Origin: Unio delphinus
Taxonomy: Eukaryota; Mollusca; Bivalvia; Unionida; Unionidae
Assembly: GCA_029339505.1 (NCBI GenBank)
Contig: JAQISU010000123.1
Location: 620,001 to 684,000, forward strand
Direction: 5' to 3'
Length of the DNA stretch: 64,000 nucleotides
Position numbers and translations under genes: made by a program. Of this stretch, positions 43,701 through 50,509 are shown piece by piece (position 1 is the stretch's first letter; the number at the start of each line of letters is the position of its first letter). The notes under the pieces are model-generated. The model searched no databases, was not told the origin of the DNA, and was given only the letters and a program-made list of their open reading frames with translations.

Positions 43701-44954
43701 GGTCTTTAAGTATTTTCCTGCAGTCAAAAAATACAAGTTTTAAGAGCACTCATGAAAGGGATCACTGTCTTTGTGTCTAACTTTAATGAGCAATATTTTT
43801 GGTAAATGTATAAGAAAAACATCTGTTCTCCGTATTTTTGGCTGTTTACATTAACAGATTTTCAGGTGCTACATGAATGAATTATCTATCAGTATGCTTT
43901 TTACAACAAATCTAATAATGCCATCAACATGGCATAATGTTTGGATTGAGGTCTTACTTTCCAAATAAACAGCATTGTTTAGCATATTTCTGGTCTATCC
44001 ACTGAAACTTCTGGCCACATTTTCAGGAATATCTCATATTTGGCATTACATACTAACATTTTTCAAAACAATAAAGCCAAATTCTTTTTGTTAGACAATA
44101 TTTAAACAAAGCTAGCTAAATAATGTCGTCAATATTAATAAATTTTTAATTGTTTCATTAAAAAAACATGCTTCAACTTAATCAGATTTCAGCATTTCTG
44201 GCTTCTATCGCATTCCAGCCAAATTAACTGTAAATCAACGGAATTTGAAAACACACCCATCTGCTTGTTGAAAAATTTGTATAAGAAAAAATTAAAGACA
44301 CACGAGTAAAGAAAATCGTACAAAAACAACACGACTTTGTTGAAAAGTGTCGATATGTGTTGCCAAGTGTGTGAGATATTACTGAAGCGTTGGTCTCTTA
44401 TTCCTACGCAACACAACGCCGTTATTTTGGCAGCAAGACGTCACAACCATAAACATAAATATGAGGGGAGACGTCTTACATTGTAGCACTACTGCAACGA
44501 TAGTTAAGCTTTGAAGAGACAATTTATCCTTTACCTCCTCTATATTTTCCGGATGAGGTGGTGGTACGTATTCATCCCCACTGTTGTTACCAGTGTCCTC
44601 GTATTCTGTGGAAGCCCCAGTAGTCCCGTGAGTAGCCACGGCTGACCCAGAATGACCCCCGCGGTGCTTCCGGACATTCCTGTGAGGCGAAGATCGGTGA
44701 CGACGTTTGTTGTGCGCAGCACTTGTATCGTGACACTCAAACGCACCTCCCGGGTCATGGTGAGCTAGCATCTCATCTCTTGAACCAGTGGGTAACCACC
44801 TAGTGGGGGAATTTCTACCTCGTCCCACCTTCTCAAGACGGGTTTCCTGTGCAGGGGGATGATGATGTCCGTGATGTGAATGAGCGATTGGATGGTCGGA
44901 ATTCTCAGCGTCATTTTTATCCTTGTTCTGCTTTTTCTTCGGTAAAATGGTCAT
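12685..44954 (-). CDS. OTUD5: OTUD5 (DUBA)-like OTU deubiquitinase, ten coding exons, complete
   Basis: Spliced gene on the minus strand. Ten exons with GT..AG junctions join in phase to 1635 nt, coding 544 residues (human OTUD5 is 571). It cleaves ubiquitin chains with an OTU cysteine protease fold. Seen: the conserved start MTILPKKK; a His-rich low-complexity N-terminus (about 21-32); a basic KRRHR (83-87); Ser125 in NNSGDEY, the equivalent of the human CK2-phosphorylated Ser177; catalytic Asp163 and Cys166 in [11 protein letters not shown]; catalytic His271 in YHRNIHYN; the helix following the OTU fold to about residue 345; a Ser/Pro-rich linker; a UIM at about 474-490. Exons: 44535-44954, 40588-40681, 35880-35944, 35096-35252, 32797-32945, 26891-26953, 22439-22570, 15150-15345, 13714-13839, 12685-12917. 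The known role of the family is trimming of K48/K63 chains, for example on TRAF3 and chromatin regulators. No catalytic residue is missing and no frame break is seen. Confidence 0.95.
12918..13713 (-). other. OTUD5 intron 9
   Basis: Donor GTAAGA at 13708-13713 on minus, acceptor AG at 12918-12919. Nothing else is recognised in it. Confidence 0.75.
13714..13839 (-). CDS. OTUD5: OTUD5 exon 9: Ser/Thr-rich linker
   Basis: 126 nt, phase 1 in and phase 1 out, flanked by TTATAG and GTAAGA. It codes [19 protein letters not shown] and the following linker to DFPASMYG. The SPKP start matches the position of the human KPPSP linker; the rest is poorly conserved, as expected for a disordered region between the catalytic unit and the UIM. 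Confidence 0.85.
13840..15149 (-). other. OTUD5 intron 8
   Basis: No gene or clear repeat seen. A purine-rich stretch around 14790-14850 contains GGTGGGG and GGGGTGGGGTGAC runs. Confidence 0.7.
15150..15345 (-). CDS. OTUD5: OTUD5 exon 8: Ser/Pro-rich linker
   Basis: 196 nt, phase 0 in and phase 1 out. Acceptor TCTCAG, donor GTAGAT. It opens with [18 protein letters not shown], matching the human RKASATCSSA segment, and continues through [15 protein letters not shown] and [13 protein letters not shown] to LSLASG. Several SP dipeptides are potential proline-directed phosphosites. Confidence 0.9.
15434..15680 (+). mobile_element. SINE family A copy, plus strand
   Basis: Opens with GGGGCCCC, box A TGGCCGAGTGG, box B GGGTTCGAGTC, then the body with GAGAAAGCTTGCCAGTAGC, GGTTCTTTCTGGGTTCTTCC and TACTGGCCGCCATG, and a tail GCTGAAAAATGGCGTTAAAC ending in CAACAACAACAGCAGCAG. 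It is one of the most complete copies in the window. Confidence 0.93.
17815..17998. repeat. 46-bp tandem repeat, four copies
   Basis: AAGGGATTTGATCAG recurs at 17836, 17882, 17928 and 17974, each 46 bp apart, with CTGCACATGTACAATCTGGG between. Two short ORFs cross it, but the unit is not a multiple of three, so coding is unlikely. Confidence 0.9.
18221..18352. repeat. 43-bp tandem repeat, three copies
   Basis: CATTAGTTAC starts at 18230, 18273 and 18316, each followed by the GATCATGTGATAAAT core. Copies differ by a few substitutions. Confidence 0.9.
19098..19325 (-). mobile_element. SINE family A copy, minus strand
   Basis: Same family as at 15434, inverted. The tail (TTTAACGCCATTTTTCAGC on plus) is at the left and the GGCCCC head at the right. 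A short deletion near the box A/B spacer removes the usual GTTACGGATCACTGCC word. Confidence 0.9.
20364..20624 (-). CDS. unrecognised ORF inside OTUD5 intron 7
   Basis: 86 residues, Cys-rich (for example CICWCDVVV and [10 protein letters not shown]) but without spacing of a known zinc finger. It has the same strand as OTUD5 and lies about 80 bp from another unexplained ORF. No family is recognised. It may be a chance ORF or a remnant of an inserted gene. Confidence 0.15.
   Translation of the reverse strand: MVANGKQFIQLDNTLFNSTFNGIGMQSQQKCVPVKYVVEHAITNTENCICWCDVVVYVLNSLSCGIGIKLCNKLCWPCRFVHEDIQ
20707..21090 (-). CDS. unrecognised 127-residue ORF inside OTUD5 intron 7
   Basis: The longest ORF of any OTUD5 intron. 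Its composition is protein-like: mixed charged and aromatic segments such as [18 protein letters not shown] and [19 protein letters not shown], without the low complexity typical of AT-rich chance ORFs. Nothing matches human OTUD5, and the flanking exons join without it, so it is not an OTUD5 coding exon. It could be a fragment of a transposon or a retained exon of an inserted gene. No function is suggested. Confidence 0.25.
   Translation of the reverse strand: MTSKLMRYFSIVITMVSIPENGEYIFEMRYNTVRVEQRRNWKNSLKLLMKTIKAKFIEEIYERSRMFDVFDTNIHLVVFEFVQYSVINHFEPMPFLKVILFYNAMEFYYPEMNKYVDYFQDNIYSVS
22439..22570 (-). CDS. OTUD5: OTUD5 exon 7: conserved helical region after the OTU fold
   Basis: 132 nt, phase 0 both sides, acceptor TTGCAG, donor GTAAGT. 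Codes [16 protein letters not shown] then [20 protein letters not shown], which is nearly identical to the human [15 protein letters not shown] segment. This helical stretch is one of the best conserved parts of the family outside the catalytic core. Confidence 0.95.
22713..22748. repeat. (CA)n microsatellite
   Basis: About 18 uninterrupted CA units. Confidence 0.95.
25436..25735 (-). mobile_element. SINE family B copy
   Basis: On the minus strand it has a tRNA-like head (box A-like CTAGTGGTTAGAGC, box B-like GGGTTTGGTCCC) followed by a body with GCTCACTAGGTGC, TTAGTGTTAGGACTGG, GGGACATCATG and a GT-rich end. The same sequence recurs at 39668, 41325 and 45172. This copy is diverged. Confidence 0.85.
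26891..26953 (-). CDS. OTUD5: OTUD5 exon 6 (63 nt)
   Basis: Small exon, phase 0 both sides, acceptor TTCCAG, donor GTAATT. Codes [21 protein letters not shown], aligned with human FAEQSLMKNAIKTSEESWIEQ just after the GLPSF segment. It keeps the reading frame between exons 5 and 7. Confidence 0.9.
27572..27856 (-). CDS. unrecognised ORF inside OTUD5 intron 5
   Basis: 94 residues, starting near [20 protein letters not shown], a helical-repeat-like beginning, then a Cys-containing [10 protein letters not shown]. It does not match any part of OTUD5 and the flanking exons join without it. It may be a fragment of an inserted gene or a chance ORF. Confidence 0.15.
   Translation of the reverse strand: MMLVQCHPMLYFLLSALNAGQYNNEAVQYLMLFIENIHVTNSQSDCIVLVDQKNANGRLVCIGCKSTAKYWNIAINLSVLAKLYMIQGNFIIQL
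28190..28300. repeat. 51-bp tandem duplication
   Basis: CTTACAATAATCACCACC and the following CTTCAACACCTGAAGG occur twice, 51 bp apart (28196 and 28247). The two copies are almost identical, so the event is recent. Confidence 0.9.
31985..32410. repeat. degenerate dispersed repeat, third copy
   Basis: Contains CACAATGATCTTGA, GAGGTTCTCCCTTATCCC, AAGTGTAAGACATTTACAAGG and a CCAGACAGATTGACAG end, the word order seen near 7741 and 11020. Class unknown. Confidence 0.45.
32797..32945 (-). CDS. OTUD5: OTUD5 exon 5: catalytic histidine
   Basis: 149 nt, phase 1 in and phase 0 out, acceptor TTTCAG, donor GTAAGT. Codes [17 protein letters not shown], then [20 protein letters not shown] and [13 protein letters not shown]271 in NIHYN is the catalytic histidine of the OTU triad. 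The segment is almost identical to human OTUD5. Confidence 0.97.
32946..35095 (-). other. OTUD5 intron 4 (2.2 kb)
   Basis: AT-rich; no gene or clear repeat seen. Confidence 0.7.
35096..35252 (-). CDS. OTUD5: OTUD5 exon 4: OTU core
   Basis: 157 nt, phase 0 in and phase 1 out, acceptor TTCCAG, donor GTATGT. Codes [37 protein letters not shown] and [14 protein letters not shown]. The YVTEDFTTY and [10 protein letters not shown] blocks are family signatures; the CHGNH loop lies by the ubiquitin-binding face in OTU structures. Confidence 0.96.
35253..35879 (-). other. OTUD5 intron 3
   Basis: 627 bp, AT-rich, nothing recognised. Confidence 0.7.
35880..35944 (-). CDS. OTUD5: OTUD5 exon 3 (65 nt)
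   Basis: Phase 1 in and phase 0 out, acceptor TTGCAG, donor GTAAGT. Codes [21 protein letters not shown] directly after the catalytic helix, matching human [21 protein letters not shown]. Confidence 0.96.
36138..37610. mobile_element. non-autonomous pogo/Tigger-like DNA transposon with TA target duplication
   Basis: Left end CACCACTCCCTCGATAACTC (36138 on) and right end GAGTTATCGAGGGAGCGGTG (ending 37610) are inverted copies with one mismatch over the outer 24 bp. TA lies on both sides (36136-36137 and 37611-37612). The TIR style (CTCGATAACTCG) is that of pogo/Tigger elements, by knowledge of the family. Each end repeats the TIR core internally: GCGAGTTATCGAGGGA at about 36204 and TTCGCGAGTTATCAGGGC near 37571. 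No transposase ORF is present, so it depends on a partner. A long hairpin lies inside (36455-36611). Confidence 0.85.
36455..36611. repeat. hairpin with 71-bp arms inside the Tigger-like element
   Basis: Left arm 36455-36525 and right arm 36541-36611 are inverted copies with about 4 mismatches in 71, separated by 15 nt. Core words are GGCGAAATCTCTGACA and GAATTCCCCTTAT. It could be a foldback MITE nested in the transposon, or part of its own structure. Confidence 0.9.
39261..39445 (+). mobile_element. SINE family A copy, 3' truncated
   Basis: Head GGGGCCCTGAGTGGCAGAGT, box B GGGTTTGAGTC, the GAGAAAGCTTGCCAGTAAC body and TTTTTCCCAGGTTCTTC. It stops at CCACC, before the TACTGGCCGCCATG tail. 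Confidence 0.88.
39668..39900 (-). mobile_element. SINE family B copy, partial and diverged
   Basis: Shares with the family B copies GGGGCATCATGATGCAGACA, CAGTTCTAACACTAACCTC and TTAATGCTGAGCACC. The tRNA-like head beyond GGCTCAGCTGGGA is not preserved. A 104-residue ORF crosses it and is a by-product. Confidence 0.8.
40588..40681 (-). CDS. OTUD5: OTUD5 exon 2: catalytic cysteine
   Basis: 94 nt, phase 0 in and phase 1 out, acceptor TTTCAG, donor GTAAGC. Codes [20 protein letters not shown] and [11 protein letters not shown]. Asp163 and the nucleophile Cys166 of the OTU triad are intact. Human equivalent: HWFEKALRDKKGFIIKQM. Confidence 0.97.
40970..41028 (+). mobile_element. SINE family A tail fragment
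   Basis: CTGGCCATCATGTATAGCC then TATCGTGTAAAAATGGCATT and AAACCCTAAAAGAACAAC match only the last 60 bp of family A. The body is missing. Confidence 0.7.
41325..41660 (-). mobile_element. SINE family B copy
   Basis: Full-length order of family B words: GT-rich end, AATGTAGCTTTAAATTC, GGGCATCATGAAGCAGACA, GTCACATTATCCTGACACCC, TTAATGCTGAGCGCCAAG, then a decayed tRNA-like head ending in ACTGGAGTGGTTAA. Confidence 0.85.
42135..43111. mobile_element. possible TIR element of about 0.98 kb
   Basis: GCCATTTTGAGCCCCTAAC (42135-42153) and GTTAGGGACTCAAAATGGC (43093-43111) are inverted copies, 18 of 19 matching. The sequence between has no ORF. No clear target duplication is visible and the repeat does not extend outward, so the ends are not proven. 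It may be an old DNA transposon or MITE. Confidence 0.4.
44535..44954 (-). CDS. OTUD5: OTUD5 exon 1: start and disordered N-terminus
   Basis: 420 nt, phase 0 out, donor GTAAAG. The start ATG is at 44952-44954 and gives MTILPKKK, identical to the human start, which decides it. Residues 9-120 are disordered: a His-rich patch ([10 protein letters not shown]), a basic KRRHRSS and Gly/Thr-rich stretches. [17 protein letters not shown] at the end matches human YNSEDEYE; Ser125 fits the CK2 consensus S-x-x-E, the known activating phosphosite of this family (human Ser177). The open frame runs on into the intron to 44379, but that part is not conserved. Confidence 0.94.
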
Positions 44955-45171
44955 TTTAGAAATATATAACTAAAATAAATACTTATAATATAAAATATGT
45001 CCCAAATTTTTTCCAAATAACAGCCAAATGAGGGTAAATATTTCAGTGTATTTGACGGGCAGCAAAATATGGCGACTTACTGCCTGTGACGTCAGGGATA
45101 TTTTGATTTTCTATGCCATCTAACCGCAGACTTTTACAACAAGGGCAAGCAACTGGTGCAAACTATATTTT
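44955..45171 (-). promoter_or_regulatory. OTUD5 upstream region with a CRE-like site
   Basis: The palindrome TGACGTCA (45087-45094) lies about 130 bp upstream of the start codon. It is the consensus for CREB/ATF factors. There is no TATA box in a clear position. The transcription start is not visible, so part of this stretch is probably 5' UTR. Confidence 0.35.
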
Positions 45172-45497
45172 GTGTGTGTGTGTGTGTGTGTGATTAGGAT
45201 TAATAACGTAGCTTGAACAATTTTTCAATCATGTCACTACGATGTCTGCAGCGAGGCAGTTTATAGTTATGTCTAGCACTGGGGCATATTACCACATATG
45301 TAGCATGATGTCCCACCCAGTCACATTATCTGGGCACCAGGCCGACCAGTCCTACCACTAACTTCTTAAAGCTGAGCGCCAAGCGAGGCAGCTGTTGTAC
45401 CATTTTTTTAAGTTTTTGGTACGACTCGGCCGGGGAACGAACCCACGACCTTCCGCGTCCGCAGCGGACACTGTAACCACTAGGCCACCGAAGCGGT
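45172..45497 (-). mobile_element. SINE family B copy, best preserved head
   Basis: On the minus strand it opens with CCGCTTCGGTGGCCTAGTGG (box A), then GGTCGTGGGTTCGTTCCC (box B) and GGCCGAGTCGTACC, then the family B body and a terminal (GT)n run at 45172-45192 on plus. The intact A and B boxes mark it as tRNA-derived. It sits just upstream of OTUD5. Confidence 0.92.
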
Positions 45498-45831
45498 AAA
45501 CTATATTTTGATCTATTTAATATTTTACTAATGCAGATAAAGCAAGCTTTTAATTTATTGCATTTAAATTTTAAATTACTGGTAATTTGAATTTATCCGA
45601 GAAAGGTGGCAATAAAACATTATCATTGACTTTACCATCGCCAAATACATCATTTTCATCTTCAACAGCATATCTTTGTAATCGCCTGTTTGTAAGTGAA
45701 ATTTGTTGAATTAACCGTTTCATGTCCCATAGATATTACGATATGGCGTAATATAAAAGTAAGCAATAAAAGTCACAGCTAATCAGTATGAAAAAGGGTA
45801 TGAATAAAACCGTAATTTGAGAATTGCACTC
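45498..45831. other. non-coding spacer
   Basis: AT-rich, between a SINE and the 3' end of the LINE. Nothing recognised. Confidence 0.4.
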
Positions 45832-46531
45832 TTAGCACTGTTGATCTACTGGTGATATTTTCATACACGAGTGTGCGCGTGTGTTGTGTTGTTCGTCCGT
45901 CGATTCTACGAGGACCACTCTAGACATCCGATGGTTGGATGGACTGGTTCTGTTCTGTGCGTGCGCAGATAGCTGATGCGGAAAACCCTTGCACGGAACA
46001 GGGGGTGAGTGTAACATCTCCTGGAGGGTTGATGGCACGTACTTTTCTGGCTTATGTCTTGCGCTTTTCAGCTGCAATCTTGCTAGATTCACACAACTTT
46101 GAGCCTTTGTCCACACAGGAACGCCAAGTGACTCGATCGCTTGATGTTTGCTTCCAGGAATCAGGGTTTATGTTGAACGCTTTCGATGCAGCTTTCAGAT
46201 TGTCTTTGAAGAGTTTCTTCTGACCTCCATGGGATCTCTGCCCTTGCTGTAACTCGCCATAACAGAGCCTCTTAAGCAGCAGGTGGTCTGGCATGCGTAC
46301 AACTTGGCCCGCCCAACTTAGCTGTGACTGAATCAAGATGGTGTGGATGCCTGAGAGACCTGCTTGGGCGAGTATCTCAGTGTCTGAAACCTTGTCCTGC
46401 CACCTGATGTTGACGGTTTTCCTGAGACTTGTGGTGTGAAAGTGGTTCAGTTTTCTGGCATGGCGTTGGTACACCATCCACGTTTCGCATGCGTAAAGTA
46501 GTGTGAAGGAACACAACTGCTCTGTAGACCT

Positions 46532-47289
46532 TTAGTTTGGTCTGGATGCTGATGCCTTTTCTATTCTAGACGTTGGCAACAATATGCCGAAAGTTGCGAT
46601 GGCTCTGGCAATGCGAAGGTTCACCTCGTCGTCAATAGTGACCTTCTGTGAAAGTGTACTGCCAAAGTTGGAGAAACGGTTGATTAAGTTGAGTTTTTGG
46701 CCGTTGGCGGTGATATTGGTTTCAACATACGGCTTTCCAGGGACAGGCTGATGCAGGACTTCAGTCTTCTTCGTACTGATAACGAGACCAAAACCTGTGC
46801 AGGAGTTGGAGAACTTCTCAATGCTCAATTGCAGTCATTAGCAAAAAAGAAATCCCTGATGGTGTCTGTCAAAACCATGTTTTTCACTTAAAGCCTCCTG
46901 AGATTGAATAGTTTTCAATCTGTACAGTACCTGATGCAGACCACAACCTCTCCATCTCTGAAGGTATTAGTCAGCATGGCGGAGAACACTAGACTGAACA
47001 GTGTTGGTGCCAGAACATAGCCATGGTTCACGCCATTGGTTACATGTTTTGGCTCAGATGTCTCTCCATTGTCCTGGACTCGTGCCAGCATGCCGTCTTG
47101 GAAATGCTGCACCATGGATATGAATTTTCTTTGGCGGGCCATTAGATTCCACAAGCCTTCTCTACTAACAGTATAAAATGCCTTTGTCAAGACGACAACG
47201 ATGAAGTAAAGGTTTGTGTTTTGATATTGACATTTCTCTTGTAGCTGCAAACACCACGTCGATGGACCCATGTTCTTTTCGGAATCCAC
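46532..47289 (-). pseudogene. LINE reverse transcriptase domain, broken
   Basis: Two frames cover the polymerase. 47289-46915 has the fingers and palm start (LTKAFYTVSREGLWNLMARQ; MLARVQDNGETSEPKHVTNG). 46828-46532 has the thumb side (GFGLVISTKKTEVLHQ; GSTLSQKVTIDDEVNLRIAR). Between them the catalytic motif is FANDC followed by a stop, in place of the FADD expected for the class. It cannot be active. Confidence 0.88.
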
Positions 47290-47611
47290 ACTGGCTTTCT
47301 GGCAGTAGCCCCTAGTAGAAGGTCTTCATGTCATTCTGGTCTGCACAGCACTGGATATCATCAGGTTTGTTGCTCAGCCATGTGTCTCAGATCTGACGAA
47401 GCTTCTGCTTTTCAGTTCTGTGTATGATGTTGTACGCATCTTTCCTAGAGGTGGGCTTGGGGTTGTTAAGTTAGGTTTGAAGGAGGTGGTGTTTCTCGTG
47501 GAGCATCTGCTTTATCGCGTTGCAGTTCTCATCAAACCAGTCTTGATGCTTTCCGGTTGAGGTTCCTGGGATTTCCGAAGATGTGCTGTAGACCAGCTCT
47601 CTGAATGCTGC

Positions 47612-47908
47612 CTAGTCGGTCTCCAGATTCTGATTGAGAGTGGTGGATTTCAGACGTTCTTCAAGGGCATCCACGAGAGACTGCTTGGTACTGGTGCATT
47701 TTAGGTTGGTGATGTTCAGTCGTTTAAGAGCCTTCTTTCCCTGTGGCTGTCTTTTTGGTTGAATGCGGCTGTTGTGCTTGGTGATGAGGCAGTGGCCTGT
47801 GCAGCGGTCAGCGCCGCACAAGGACTTGGTCACAAGCACATCCTCACTGTCCCTCTTCCTGAAAATGACGTAGTCGATGAGATGAAAGTGCATAGAGCGT
47901 GGGTGCAT
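47612..47908 (-). pseudogene. LINE endonuclease C-terminal part, broken
   Basis: 98 residues. HLIDYVIFRKRDSEDVLVTK followed by GADRCTGHCLI is the end of an AP-endonuclease-like domain, in which the S/H-D-H motif expected at GADCxTDHRLI is changed to GHCLI. The linker RIQPKRQPQGKKALKRLN then leads into the reverse transcriptase. The first half of the domain (about 47910-48530) is in other frames with stops. Confidence 0.82.
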
Positions 47909-48530
47909 ACATGACGTCCGGTTACTAGTAGGACGGACGACGGAAGGCTGATTTGGTGATCAGCAGTTCATTCTCTGTTCAAGTCTAGAGCAAAAAGGAG
48001 ACGGTTGCTGTTACATTGACCCAGTCCGTACTTTCCTAGCACTCCATCCCAGACAAGTTGATCAAAGCATACGCTTGCATTGAAATCGCCATTGGAACGT
48101 CAGCAATGACTGAGTGAAGATCCTCATAGAACGTGACCTTCACTTAATCTTGGTTTGTCATGGTTGGAGCATAGCAACTGATGATGGTAAGGTGCTTTCT
48201 TCCAAACCAGACAAGTTGGGGATTCATGGTCATGAGTCTGTCGTTTACTCCCTTGGGAGGTCCAGCCAATTTGACAATCAGTGCTGTCTTTACTGAAAAG
48301 CCGAGACCAGCCCCACAACGCACTTCACTTTCTCGTCCGCTCCATAAAAAGTGTATCAGGAACCCCTTTCACAGAGTTCGTCTTCTCCTGCAAGCCGGGG
48401 CACGCTCAAGACAGCAATGTCTATGTTGTATCTGGTTAGTTCCTTTCCTATTAGGGTCGTTCACCTCTGGGGTCTTTCCGCATCGTCTTTGTTCATTAAG
48501 GTGCACACATGCTATGCGTCAAGTGTGAAA

Positions 48531-49553
48531 GGAACAATGCACATTTTCTTATTTTGACTGCGAAAGTAGGGTCTCTGTCAGCCACGGTGTGCTGGCTAGG
48601 AACGTTTGAGCAGGCAATGTTTAGGGGTCCTTTTATAATCCCTTCCTCGTGCCAAGGAGGTGAACAGTGCATTTCTAAAGAGGGCATCGCAGTCGCTCAG
48701 GTGGCTGCCGGACTCCACGTCTATTTCATGTCAGTGGTAAACGACACTAATGGCCTGAGTCGCCTGTGTGCAGCTTTGAGGCTACGGCTGACAGTGTAAC
48801 CACACGTGCAGCTTCATCGCTTGCATATTACAACATGACTTTAGTGGGAGATGAAATGGGATGGCTGGCTAACAAGAATGACTTTCCAGGTGACTTTGTT
48901 TTAAGTGAGGAAGAGTTGTTCAGTTCCTTCCCGCGGGCTGCCGAATCCCGTCTTCACATGCTAGGTAGACAAAGCCTAACTTAACGAGTGTTAGGACCCT
49001 CCGGCTACCATCAGCCTCGTTTAGCCGCCCAGTCGAAGACGTTTTAAGAGATGTGTCAGATCCGCATGCCACAACCTCTTGGAGCCACAGGTGAAAGCTG
49101 AGTCTCATGTGGAGACCAATGGTGGGCGAGCAACCCTCGACGGAATACGACTGCTTAGCCAGCCAGAAATGTTATCCCCTCCAAGTACACTCCGTACACA
49201 CCTTCTGGAGAAGAGAAGGGATGGGGTGGATTGATCCTTCGAAGTAAGCTTCTACCATTACAAAAATGTGGCCTTTAGTGTGCCGCCACAAATTCATGCC
49301 CGAAATAAACACTAGCCATCACGCACTATAAATTCACCAGTTCATCAGCCGTCTATAACCTGTCAAAGCTCTGGGTTGGTTACATTACTTATGTGCAAAG
49401 ATGACAAATGGATCTAACATGCTAGAAAAGGTAGAAGCCGAGAGACAAATTGGAAATCTTTCGGAGGAAAGTTCGATTTAGAAATCCCCATGATAGTTTA
49501 TAAATTGTATGTAAGGTTATTTCACGGATGCCCCACATGTTACAATCAACGAA
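48531..49553. other. spacer between LINE and LTR element, perhaps LINE 5' end
   Basis: Higher GC than the host introns up to about 49200, which suggests that the 5' part of the LINE or another decayed element reaches that far. No motif is recognisable. Several ORFs on both strands are shadows. Confidence 0.35.
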
Positions 49554-50368
49554 TGTTACGTATATTTGATATAAGTCATTTATATTTATTTTTATTTCTG
49601 TTTGTTAGATTTAAATTTAGCATTTTAAGTTTTAAGATTCGTTCATTGAAGGGGGGGGGGGGGGTGACCTCTACTTTACAGAGTAAACACCAGGTGTTGA
49701 CATCATTTCTGACCTGGTTTCAGAGTTGTAAACAAGCTTTTAAAATGATTGGTTCATTCCAAGGGCAAAATGGAGTTTTGTATAAACATCTTTCTAATTT
49801 AAGTTGGGTCATACGCTGGGTACGTGAGTTTTTGAACGTAAATTTGTTCTGATAGTTTCTAGAAGATCACGTGACCCCTTGTTTACGTAAAAAACAGATT
49901 TATAAACTATGTTTTGGGAGCGAGCTATTTAGTAGAAAATTGGGCTGTTAGAATATTAAGTTGTGTCTTTTTGAGTTATTATAAATTACCTTGTACTGGA
50001 CATTGTGTCAATTCGTTTGGATCAAAACGAATTATTTTGTTATTTATCTGGAAAAGAATTGTACTCATAGAGATTTTTATTAACAAGAACTGACTTCGTC
50101 AAGTGTCATCGTCTTCGATATTGGATACTTCGCTGGGATTCGAACTTAGGATTTTTTGGACATTTTATTACCAGGACTTTTGCAATTTCTCTAGTTGATA
50201 ATATTTTGAATTAGATTTGGATTAATTTTGGAATTGATTCTTAAAACAGTAAGTTTATTTTTCTTTTCTGAAAAATATTTGTACTCAGTAAATTGTTTAT
50301 TAAATTTTACGAGCTTGTTATTTTCACTCTTTCTATGTTACTGTTTATTCGAGCCTAAGCATGTAACA
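49554..50368 (+). repeat. 5' LTR of Ty3/Gypsy-type element (815 bp)
   Basis: Starts TGTTACG and ends TGTAACA, giving the short inverted termini TGTTAC/GTAACA. The first about 430 bp are matched by the copy at 54684, with shared words GGGTCATACGCTGGGTACGT and GTAAACACCAGGTGTTGAC. A G-run (about 49651-49664) breaks a shorter GGAGGGGG in the other copy. The right boundary is inferred from the terminal GTAACA and the primer site just after it. Confidence 0.82.
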
Positions 50369-50374
50369 TAGAAA

Positions 50375-50392
50375 TGTGAGCTCGTCCGAAAT
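50375..50392 (+). other. primer binding site
   Basis: TGTGAGCTCGTCCGAAAT lies 6 nt after the LTR. It resembles the site complementary to the 3' end of tRNA-Pro used by many gypsy-like and retroviral elements; I count 14 of 18 positions agreeing with the usual form. The primer tRNA is inferred. Confidence 0.6.
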
Positions 50393-50509
50393 TGAGATAA
50401 ATTGGAATTTGGCTAGAATTTTTTTTAGAAAACATTTGTTTTTAATTTGAATACCCCTAGTTTTTTAATTTTTTTAAATCTTTAGTGATATTGACAGGCT
50501 TGTATTAAA

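Larger units (their letters stand above)
40682..44534 (-). other. OTUD5 intron 1 (3.9 kb)
   Basis: Holds a SINE A tail fragment (40970), a SINE B copy (41325) and a pair of 19-bp inverted repeats about 1 kb apart (42135 and 43093). The remainder is AT-rich. No further coding exon is needed: exon 1 and exon 2 join in phase and align with human OTUD5. Confidence 0.75.
45832..48530 (-). mobile_element. decayed non-LTR retrotransposon (LINE), endonuclease plus reverse transcriptase
   Basis: Minus-strand pieces in the expected order. AP-type endonuclease from about 48530 to 47612, with YNIDIAVLS at its start and MHPRSMHFHLIDYVIF at its end. Reverse transcriptase from about 47290 to 46532, with DLTKAF-like VVLTKAFYTVSREGLW and VLAPTLFSLVFSAML. 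C-terminal domain in 46516-45832, with LLYACETWMVYQRHARKLNH and MPDHLLLKRLCYGELQQG. This type of polyprotein is abundant in invertebrates; the clade is not assigned. The frames are broken many times by stops and shifts. The palm-domain motif expected as FADD reads FANDC near 46858-46870, so a catalytic Asp is lost. It is a dead copy. Confidence 0.9.

Noticed and set aside
44379..44534. Extension of the OTUD5 first exon to the end of the open frame
   Set aside because: A good GTAAAG donor at 44534 joins in phase to the next exon with conserved sequence; the extension is not conserved and would skip the catalytic domain.
45415..45497. A second tRNA-like sequence on the minus strand
   Set aside because: It is joined to the family B SINE body found in three other places, so it is not a separate tRNA gene.
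48181..48984. Several plus-strand ORFs opposite the LINE
   Set aside because: They are complements of the broken endonuclease region and its flank; the minus strand carries the recognisable protein.
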